The notes under the pieces: generated by a model
What the model was told of the DNA's origin: nothing
Database searches by the model: none
Seen by the model: the letters and a program-made list of their open reading frames with translations, nothing else
Shown here: positions 51,401 through 57,560 of the stretch, piece after piece
How positions within the stretch are numbered: position 1 is the first letter of the stretch
Layout: each line of letters begins with the position of its first letter
Translations under genes and position numbers: made by a program
Source: Lachnospiraceae bacterium
Lineage (GTDB): Bacteria > Bacillota > Clostridia > Lachnospirales > Lachnospiraceae
Direction of reading: 5' to 3'
Length of the DNA: 57,560 bases
NCBI GenBank assembly: GCA_017441585.1
Contig: JAFRWW010000036.1
Coordinates: 1-57,560, forward strand

Positions 51401-54400
51401 ATTCATCCATCTCTGCCGGACGTCTGCCCACATCCCAGCCATAATCATAGTCATAATACCTTGCAGCAAACAGATCATAAACGGGATTGACTACATCGCC
51501 CACTGTCTCGGAAGCGCTCTGCTTAAATTCTTTCTTCTCATAGTAGACAATGAAACCATGAGCATTGACTGCCACATTCTGAGCCACATCCTGACTGTAA
51601 TCACTGAAATCGGGAAGGCTGTTGGCGCTCACGGCATTTGCAGCGATCGCATTTACGTCCTCGGTAGACTTTGTGACCTCAATGATCTCATCCTCACATT
51701 TTCCGGTATCCGTATTTAGGAAACGTGCATGAAGGTTCATTCCATGCTGACGCTTATTTATGTCTTCCTCCTTCATGTATGCTTCTTCCACGGTAGACCA
51801 GATTATGATGGCGCCCTTTGCTCCGGGCTCTTCCTTAAGCCTGAAGATCCTGGGATAAGCATCCATGCCGCCGTTTTCCTCTTCCAGAAGTTTCGGAACG
51901 CTCCAGCCGTTATCATAGATAGTGTAATATGCTGCCCTTGCATTCTTGGCATCACCCACCCTGTCGGCGGGAACGTTGGTAAATACAGCCGCATATTTCC
52001 TGTTTCCTATGTTAACTACTTCAAACTCGGGATTTTCCACTATCTTATCAGCGATCGTAGCCTCGGAATATGCCTCGGAATCCTCATCGAGACTTCCGTT
52101 TAATTCCTCATCCTCAAACGCCTTTTCAACTTCTGCCTTGCTCTTCCAGGTGGAACCACCCTTCATATAACTGAAATCGGCCAGCTGCAGGGTATCTGCG
52201 CTCTCACCCAGCAGGTCCTCTTCCTGAAGCTCCGATAATGCAGAATCAAAGGCTGCTCCCAAAGCGCCGTCTTCCTCTTCATCATCATCGGGTCCGAAAA
52301 GGGTATACTGCTTCTCTGCTATCTTCTTCTCAAACTTGAATACAAAGAGAACCTCAGCGGATACCTTTGCGGAAAGTGTCACGGTACCCTTGTGCTCGGT
52401 ATCTCCCGAATAAAAGTTAAGGTCAAAGGCTGCGGTACCGGAAATTTCTGCCTTGAGAGCTCCCATGAGAGCACCCGCGCCTACCGTCAGCGTGATATAA
52501 GGCGCTATATTGAGGTTACCCTCACGTACAAGGGAGTCATCCGTCCAGATAAAGAATTTCTCCTTATCCTTCGCACCCGCATACTTACGGTTCTTCTTTG
52601 CAGCTATCTGATTGGACAGATCCTGCTTTACTATGAAGCTGGCGCCTATGTCTCCGCCTGCTGCAATACCGATATTTACGGTGAAGCCCCAAGGAAGCTG
52701 GAACTTGATGTCTGCGCTGCCCTTTACGGTAAGCTTCGCGGTGAGCATCATGGACTTGAAGTAATACCTGTTCTGCTCTCCGTCAAATGCGTAGGTCACT
52801 ACCAGCCTGACGCCCAGGGAGATTTCCAACTTGCCGCCTATCTTGGTAGTCTTCTTTTCAGGACCGTTCTTATAGGTCTCGTCAGCCTGCTTCTCGTATT
52901 CCTCTTCCTTATCCTTCCTTGCATTCTTGGCGTCCTCGTACTCCTTCTTGGCTTTCTTATATGCCTCTTTCTTCTTGTCGCTGCCGTCGTTATCCTTCTT
53001 AGCCTTTTCATAAGCCTGATTCTTTTCGCCTATTTCTTCATCGGCCTTCACCAGGTCTTCTGCCGCCTCCTGCAGTTTCGATTTTTTATTATCGGCGTCT
53101 TTTTCACATATCTGATGGCCTATACCGATGGTCAGAACCTTATCGCCGGAGCCGTCGCCTGCCATCTCAAACTCGTCGAATCCTCCGACCCAGCCCATGG
53201 AGAAACGTGAATCCACATTGCTCAAAAAGTCGATGTTGACTCCTCCAAGACCCATTGCAAATTCATTAAGAAGAGTAAGGGTACCGACTGCCTGTACCAG
53301 CTTAAGTCCCACTTCTCTCTCCAGATACTCATGACCATGTGCATCTTTAAACTTAACCCTTGCGGTAACGCCGGGCTTAAGTCCCATAGCGTCAGGCTTA
53401 AACTCGAATCTGAAACGGCCTGTTCCCTTTGCCAGGGCTTCGCCCTTCACAGGATCGCCGATAGCCTTATCGCCGTCATAGAACTGCATTGATCCCTCGA
53501 CAGTCTCCACTCCGGAATTGTCCGCAGTCATCTCTATACGATAAGCCTTATCCTTATCTGTATTGGTCGGGTCCGTACCTACGGTAAAGTCAATGAAATA
53601 ACCACCGTAGAAGTCTTTGGGTTTTACCTGCTCCCACTTGTCCTTCTCCTGGGTCATGGTCTTCCATTCCTTGGTGTGCTTATACAGCGCCACATCACGG
53701 ATATTGAGATCGTCCTGAGCCTTTACCACTATGTTGGTGCAATCAGCGGGATAAATGGGCGCGCCCACATTGATGCTGCCCTCCGCACCATCATAATTAA
53801 GATTTACAAGATAAGCATTATAAGGATTGAACTCACCGGAAGCGATCCTGAAATATCCGTCTCCCGAAAGTCTCTTATCCTTTGACTTGCCATTGGCGGT
53901 AACCGCATCATTATAGTTACATACTACCTGAGCGCCGTTAAGTCCCCTCTCTATCTGCTTATGGGAGATAAGGAACTCATCCTGCAGCTTTAAGAAGCCC
54001 TCTATGTCCGCAGGATTGCTGGCTTCCGCCTTGGGCTCAAAATTATAATATACACGGCCTGTAGGACGCTTCATTACATAGGGAAGCACATTACCCCTTA
54101 CCGCCTTAAAGCTGTCATAAGAAGGATCCTCAGACATCACGCCGTCTTCATCATCATCAAGAGTCGCATCTCTCCATGCCACTCTGTAGCTGCTTTCTCC
54201 CGAGCTATTGCCTGTGGAATCCGCACTGAGATCGGTGATACCTACTATGTTATAGGTCTTGTGAAGGCTGACTCCGGGTATGTCGATGACATTCTGGTAA
54301 TCTCCTACATAGTTCTTCTTGCTTTCCTCATCCACATAGAGCACCTTGCCCTGTTTTACGCTCTCCTTACCCTTATAAAGAGGATCAGCCAGAACGCGCA

Positions 54401-57086
54401 GATGTGTCTCGTCATATACCAGATTAACTGTGGCTGAACTGCTTGACGCTCCGCCGAAACCGGTGACCAGTTTATTCTTATCAGCCTGGTTGACAGTGGT
54501 AGCCGTGTAATTTCCCGATTTAAGCTCTATCGCACTCATTGACCAGCCTGCCCTTGTGGCACTGGTTATCTCCAGGGTATCAAGCCTGTTTACAAGGAAA
54601 GACTCATTGTCCGAATAGCCCTTATAATTACCCTTATTACCATCCGGGTTTTTAAAGGTCACCTTTACCTTTCTGGGCTCCACCACGGGCATCAATATAT
54701 AGGAACCGTCGCTCTGCTTATAATCCTTGCTGTGAGCATTGACCCAATGGGTATCAACCGTAAAGAGCGGCTTCAGTATCTCGGTAGACCACTTATTGCT
54801 GCCGGTATTCTTTTTAAGCTTATATCCTTTTACCTCTACAGTGGATTCAGAGGGCTTCACACCGACCGAGTTGCCCTGAATGCCATAGTGGAAATATACC
54901 TGTACATTATTTCCCACATTTGTCTTAAGGGAATCCTCATCCTTGCTGGTGGGGCTGAAGGAAGCCATACCATAATAGATGGGGTCATGTGACTTACTCT
55001 TATTGGACTGTGTATAGGTTTTTTCTACAAACTCATTTGTGGAATTACCGTTATTAACCTTAAAGGTGATCTCAGGATAAACCACCCTTATTTTATCTTT
55101 TATGTTATAGAACGTGTTACTGTTCTTATTGCAGCCGGTCCCCCAGCACTCGGCATTGATGCTTGCGTTTGTATAATCCTTCCAATCATCATTTTCAAAG
55201 GTAATGGTAAAGCTATCCTCCTCTTTGTCGGTTGTCTTTGTCTTGCTTATCGACTGGCCGTTACCCGATCTTATCGTAACGGTAGCCTTCTTACCCTTAG
55301 CATTGGGGAAAATAGGAATATAAGTATCTCCGTTCATGGTGAACTTGATGGTCACGCTCTTTGCACCCACCAGGTTGAGACCGCTCTTAAGGGTAGTCTC
55401 CTTCATGGTACCCACTACATGATTATTGCGATCATAATTATATTCATAAGTCGCGTCTCCGTTGACATCCTCCTCGATGCTGACGGGAGCATTTGAAGGC
55501 GCATCGCCGTTAACGCTTTCATCAAAAGCATCCTTAAGGGACTCTATGGTCACGAGGGCCGCATTGCTCTCCTCGATCACCTTTTCACGGTCGCTCCTGA
55601 TTCCTACCCAGAAGCTCTTCTCCTCATCCCTGATACCGGTGATGGGTATAACCAATTCCCTCTCGGTGATACCGGGAGCAAAATAGAGTTCCTGGTTGAA
55701 AGGTGTGTAATCCTCGCCGGAAACGGCAGTCTCACCCTTGGTACCCACGGTTACGGTAGCCATCTGCTCGATGCCGCCTTCCCTCACGATGGTGACTCTG
55801 GCCTCGGACTCACCGATGTGTACCTTTACTTCCTTTTCCTTTACCGAGAAGATGTTATCCTCCTTCTCGTCGATATCTCTTATATTGATATAACCATGAT
55901 AATTAGCGCCAAGAGACGCACCCTTTTCATCATACAAAAGGAATGCGATCACTTCATCGGACTCTGCCACGCCGTCTGCCACGGGGCGGATCTTGATCTC
56001 TTTCTTATACTCACCGGGAGCAAAGGTCAGGGTGACTGCCACGCCGGGAGTCTCCTTCATGGCTTCGATGGTCTCGGACTCGCCCTCTGCCATGGCTTCC
56101 TTGTACTCAGGATCCACCTCGTCAGGAGAATACTCTCTCCAGTCTCTCTCGGGAGCATCCTCACCCATCTGTGCCTTATATGCATTTGCAAGACCGGACC
56201 TGTTATAGGGAAGCTCACGCTCCTTATCCTCTTCCTCCACATCCTCTGCAAGAGTATCGTCTTCCTCTACGCCGGACACTTCTTCATGGACGGATTCCGT
56301 AACTGCCTCGTAATCGGCATCGTCAGCCCCGTCGCTCTCTGCGCCGGAGACTTCCTCATGCTGCTCTTCGATAACGGCCTCCACCTGAGCGTCATCTGCC
56401 ATGGCATCATCAGATTCCTCATAACCCTCGGGAGCTGCCACCTCACCCAGGACATCGGACTCTTCGGACACTACGCTCTCATCCTCATCCTTATCGGCCT
56501 CACCGCCTTCGGATGAAGTATCCACGCTGTCTGTCTCGGATGCAGCGCTCTCCTCGGACTCAACGCTTTCTTCCACTGCGCTGACTTCTTCCTCAGCCAC
56601 ATCGTCAAGCTGAACCTCTTCCTCCACGGAAAGTCCGGCCTCTTCCTTGGCCATGACCTCCGCATCCTCCTGAACCAGAGGAACCGCATCGGGATTCTCA
56701 TCCAGAACGGTCTCCGTGGCCTCATCGCCGTCACCGTTCACTACGGAAAGGGTATAATCCTTACCGTATGAAGCGGATACATCCACAGCCTTGAATACCA
56801 CGCTGGACTCAGAGTCGTTATTACCCTCACGGACTACCATTATGGTATCCTCTTCATCCTCTGCCACCTCATTGAGAGTCTTAGCAAACTCGATGACGCC
56901 TTCGGGATACTCCTCATCACCCACCATGTCTCTGAGTTCTTCCTCTAAAGCCTCCTCCTGGGCCTCGATGAAAGCCTCTTCTTCGGCCGCCTGCTGTGCA
57001 GCATACGCCGCAGGCTGGATCGAAGACATGAGCATGGACAGAGTAAGCGTCAGGCTTAGAAATCTTTTAAGTAATCTACCCTTCAT
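48429..57086 (-). CDS. Giant secreted surface protein: Calx-beta, coiled coil, CARDB-like, leucine-rich repeats
   Basis: 2885 residues. Signal peptide (RFLSLTLTLSMLMSSIQPAAYA). Two Calx-beta units lie at about 58-420 and 425-530; the first is split by some 225 acidic residues (about 115-340) between SYGKDYTLS and TLTFAPGEYKKEI. A long beta-rich middle follows; about 1345-1410 is a Lys/Glu coiled coil (EAYKKAKKEYEDAKNARKDK). A segment near 2330-2480 resembles CARDB-type Ig domains (VSGEIVNTGNAKSKAQ). About 2700-2860 are five or six BspA-type leucine-rich repeats (VGKRAFAGCTSIKSLKL, IKEGAFEGCTLIKKISL). No sorting signal or membrane helix ends it, so attachment would be non-covalent. It shares the HEEVSGVEED acidic module with the sortase-anchored protein. 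AAGGAGGAAAG precedes the ATG. Likely adhesion or carbohydrate/protein binding. Confidence 0.85.
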   Translation of the reverse strand: MKGRLLKRFLSLTLTLSMLMSSIQPAAYAAQQAAEEEAFIEAQEEALEEELRDMVGDEEYPEGVIEFAKTLNEVAEDEEDTIMVVREGNNDSESSVVFKAVDVSASYGKDYTLSVVNGDGDEATETVLDENPDAVPLVQEDAEVMAKEEAGLSVEEEVQLDDVAEEEVSAVEESVESEESAASETDSVDTSSEGGEADKDEDESVVSEESDVLGEVAAPEGYEESDDAMADDAQVEAVIEEQHEEVSGAESDGADDADYEAVTESVHEEVSGVEEDDTLAEDVEEEDKERELPYNRSGLANAYKAQMGEDAPERDWREYSPDEVDPEYKEAMAEGESETIEAMKETPGVAVTLTFAPGEYKKEIKIRPVADGVAESDEVIAFLLYDEKGASLGANYHGYINIRDIDEKEDNIFSVKEKEVKVHIGESEARVTIVREGGIEQMATVTVGTKGETAVSGEDYTPFNQELYFAPGITERELVIPITGIRDEEKSFWVGIRSDREKVIEESNAALVTIESLKDAFDESVNGDAPSNAPVSIEEDVNGDATYEYNYDRNNHVVGTMKETTLKSGLNLVGAKSVTIKFTMNGDTYIPIFPNAKGKKATVTIRSGNGQSISKTKTTDKEEDSFTITFENDDWKDYTNASINAECWGTGCNKNSNTFYNIKDKIRVVYPEITFKVNNGNSTNEFVEKTYTQSNKSKSHDPIYYGMASFSPTSKDEDSLKTNVGNNVQVYFHYGIQGNSVGVKPSESTVEVKGYKLKKNTGSNKWSTEILKPLFTVDTHWVNAHSKDYKQSDGSYILMPVVEPRKVKVTFKNPDGNKGNYKGYSDNESFLVNRLDTLEITSATRAGWSMSAIELKSGNYTATTVNQADKNKLVTGFGGASSSSATVNLVYDETHLRVLADPLYKGKESVKQGKVLYVDEESKKNYVGDYQNVIDIPGVSLHKTYNIVGITDLSADSTGNSSGESSYRVAWRDATLDDDEDGVMSEDPSYDSFKAVRGNVLPYVMKRPTGRVYYNFEPKAEASNPADIEGFLKLQDEFLISHKQIERGLNGAQVVCNYNDAVTANGKSKDKRLSGDGYFRIASGEFNPYNAYLVNLNYDGAEGSINVGAPIYPADCTNIVVKAQDDLNIRDVALYKHTKEWKTMTQEKDKWEQVKPKDFYGGYFIDFTVGTDPTNTDKDKAYRIEMTADNSGVETVEGSMQFYDGDKAIGDPVKGEALAKGTGRFRFEFKPDAMGLKPGVTARVKFKDAHGHEYLEREVGLKLVQAVGTLTLLNEFAMGLGGVNIDFLSNVDSRFSMGWVGGFDEFEMAGDGSGDKVLTIGIGHQICEKDADNKKSKLQEAAEDLVKADEEIGEKNQAYEKAKKDNDGSDKKKEAYKKAKKEYEDAKNARKDKEEEYEKQADETYKNGPEKKTTKIGGKLEISLGVRLVVTYAFDGEQNRYYFKSMMLTAKLTVKGSADIKFQLPWGFTVNIGIAAGGDIGASFIVKQDLSNQIAAKKNRKYAGAKDKEKFFIWTDDSLVREGNLNIAPYITLTVGAGALMGALKAEISGTAAFDLNFYSGDTEHKGTVTLSAKVSAEVLFVFKFEKKIAEKQYTLFGPDDDEEEDGALGAAFDSALSELQEEDLLGESADTLQLADFSYMKGGSTWKSKAEVEKAFEDEELNGSLDEDSEAYSEATIADKIVENPEFEVVNIGNRKYAAVFTNVPADRVGDAKNARAAYYTIYDNGWSVPKLLEEENGGMDAYPRIFRLKEEPGAKGAIIIWSTVEEAYMKEEDINKRQHGMNLHARFLNTDTGKCEDEIIEVTKSTEDVNAIAANAVSANSLPDFSDYSQDVAQNVAVNAHGFIVYYEKKEFKQSASETVGDVVNPVYDLFAARYYDYDYGWDVGRRPAEMDEWKEYIEEEFKDDYNLNEDQVRERAEAYADCFYGQRFFEFLPSVTIDEELDSSGYWKEGTAPVIKERSANTGSKRAPVILDSDAISCDDIGLFAYSMDLDGDMKSYSDREICMQMYDFNDRKFTSPMVISSNKDEDCNVKFAKTDDAIWLCYLSDGDIVAVDISNVVKNKLYIKGKTHDGKYYYYIDKSAPEDENKGYVPEFTLVEGKKAEVDDRINTDEIASNISTFDVESSGKYMYVMWSQTVLGVKKDVEEDSFEAALPENASKEEQLFTLRFSGYGDKSELTYPVQITSKTGAHYRNPAFALTPEGGLIGLSYRAMDKVVGYDEFTDQSDGFARKYIVVDEKGNESEKNDLSEEDYVPITVMDNEKGVPVAFKVDPAGRVKIKDAQFSSAEAGSRGGFNFRILNDGFTAQKDLRVKAVDEEGNSVLLDPDYVEGEGEPSEDDFGLHYTDEVSIDKLIGGEDLILNGVVTIPENANVTKAYVSVVDKDGDVIAEEIITEELKSHLDVSGLTVENTGERNEYRVSGEIVNTGNAKSKAQSVDIGIDVNGDEYELSQVRVTALAPEQRQAFETVIHVEDTDFTESTDDDGTLTETLTVFVEPGDEFFNATTDRTAYASELERIAAIKNVTYKGTDTISVNAGGTVHVVPEIISDRKNADGDGTEGLQYFFVNPDPDDDGYTVDPDGTITGLGEGDGLLDMYVLPANRDFVAERRDSGISGVIGAHDSLWPDVASAAIYKKTFMVSVAAEKVDDDGSDKPRFNDKKGVMYQVVSGNEVEVIGVNPLFKNVTKVKVPTAIKVEKTKYNVVGIADGAFEKNTLITKVSMGSNVRYVGKRAFAGCTSIKSLKLSKNLITIKEGAFEGCTLIKKISLPKKLQYVEKDAFSGCTGVKKITLDKALISIGDRAFKGCALVKKLTFPAALTSIGASAFEGLTNLQSIKVQTGVINHIGDDAFKGVPAGVKITVKVKNGDAGAFTKLFNPSSVSSNSAK

Positions 57087-57145
57087 AACTTTCCTCCTTA
57101 ATTACCTTCTTACCAGTTATGTTATTTTACACAAATCTACGTGGT

Positions 57146-57174
57146 ATTTTACCATATTTTTATTCAAACTACAA
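57146..57174 (-). promoter_or_regulatory. Promoter of the giant surface-protein gene
   Basis: Minus strand: -35 TTGTAG (57174-57169), 17-base spacer, -10 TAAAAT (57151-57146), with TGG just before the -10. The start would be about 50 bases before the gene. The rest of 57087-57300 shows no gene; an open 108-residue frame there has no ribosome site and mixes the IS end with leader sequence. Confidence 0.6.
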
Positions 57175-57308
57175 CAAATATTATGGTTAAATCCATATAC
57201 ATAGTTATTGTAGCAATGGAAATATCCGTAACGCATAAGTCCGGGTGCATGTTTATCATGGCAGATTTTTTTGGCTTTTTTCATAAATAAATGCTTTCGG
57301 TTGTCGTA

Positions 57309-57344
57309 GGCTCCTCCCACTGCCCTTGGGCGGTGGGAGGAGCC
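57309..57344. other. Strong hairpin beyond tnpA
   Basis: GGCTCCTCCCACTGCCC-TT-GGGCGGTGGGAGGAGCC: 17 pairs with one G-T wobble. It lies 18 bases after the tnpA stop. IS200/IS605 ends carry subterminal hairpins that the transposase recognises, so this is probably the right-end hairpin; it could also act as terminator. Confidence 0.6.
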
Positions 57345-57361
57345 TTGTAAATTCGTAGCCA

Positions 57362-57560
57362 TTAACCTTGGTTCTCGATATATTTTTGTATAGTTGCTGA
57401 GGATACTTCGCCTATACTGCAAGCAAAATAACCATCTGACCAAAATATCTTATGCTTCCAGTAACACTTAGATAAAAAGTTTGGATATTTCTGCCATAGA
57501 TAGTGTGTGGTCTGTTGCTTAATAAGCTTTACTATGTCGCATACTCTATCTGTAGTATCG
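57362..57560 (-). CDS. tnpA: IS200/IS605-family transposase TnpA, C-terminal part (cut by window edge)
   Basis: About 65 codons are visible, ending IFWSDGYFACSIGEV…IQKYIENQG-stop. The FWS-x-GYF-x-CSIG string and the final helix with the tyrosine in KYIENQ are typical of Y1 HUH single-strand transposases; the tyrosine is the likely catalytic residue. The N-terminal HUH motif lies outside the window, so completeness is unknown. No tnpB is seen on this side. Confidence 0.88.
   Translation of the reverse strand, partial: DTTDRVCDIVKLIKQQTTHYLWQKYPNFLSKCYWKHKIFWSDGYFACSIGEVSSATIQKYIENQG

Noticed and set aside
57117..57443. 108-residue minus-strand frame at the right edge
   Set aside because: It is out of frame with the true tnpA end, which reads through the window edge in another frame and gives a clear Y1 transposase C-terminus.

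Overview
The window looks like a chromosomal segment of an anaerobic Firmicute of the class Clostridia, most likely a Lachnospiraceae member. This rests on gene content and style: an [FeFe]-hydrogenase of the M-cluster type, class III (oxygen-sensitive) ribonucleotide reductase with its activase, TraX-like and DUF3048 proteins, a sortase B with a SpaA-type surface protein, strong AGGAGG-like ribosome sites, TTGACA/TATAAT promoters with 17-bp spacers, and no outer-membrane genes. Assignment to a genus is not possible from the sequence alone.

Layout, left to right. Bases 1-300 are the leader and promoter of an rRNA operon on the minus strand; the 16S gene starts at the very edge. From 379 to 20110 nearly everything is on the minus strand: a lipoprotein, a hydrogenase/HAD pair, a GldA-GldFG type ABC exporter, nrdD-nrdG behind two NrdR boxes, an aminotransferase with a small membrane protein, tyrS, a secreted CAP-domain protein controlled by a c-di-GMP-I riboswitch, and a 1931-residue SpaA-repeat surface protein with its sortase B. 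From 20246 to 32776 lies one tightly packed minus-strand run of nine genes: MoxR ATPase, VWA protein, two hybrid sensor kinases, TraX, purine nucleoside phosphorylase, MtnA, MTA/SAH deaminase and a membrane MutS-like ATPase. The three nucleoside genes together can turn methylthioadenosine into methylthioribulose phosphate through methylthioinosine. The two kinases are paralogues with reciprocal loss of key residues, which suggests that they work only as a pair. metF (+) and a GGDEF-EAL phosphodiesterase (-) converge, then a DUF3048 protein follows.

Bases 37857-47410 are a foreign, more AT-rich insertion: a 9554-bp ISL3-family transposon with 26-bp terminal inverted repeats, an internal second copy of the repeat 45 bp inside each end, and an 8-bp target duplication (AATATTTT). 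Its cargo is a complete type I restriction-modification operon (hsdM, hsdS, a YhcG/DUF1016 nuclease, hsdR) followed by the transposase. It landed at the stop codon of a cell-wall amidase gene. The right end of the window holds that amidase, a 2885-residue secreted surface protein with Calx-beta, coiled-coil and leucine-rich-repeat regions, and the 3' end of an IS200/IS605 tnpA.

The items most worth a second look are the restriction-carrying ISL3 transposon, the complementary degenerate kinase pair, the riboswitch/EAL c-di-GMP link, and the deaminase route of methylthioadenosine salvage.
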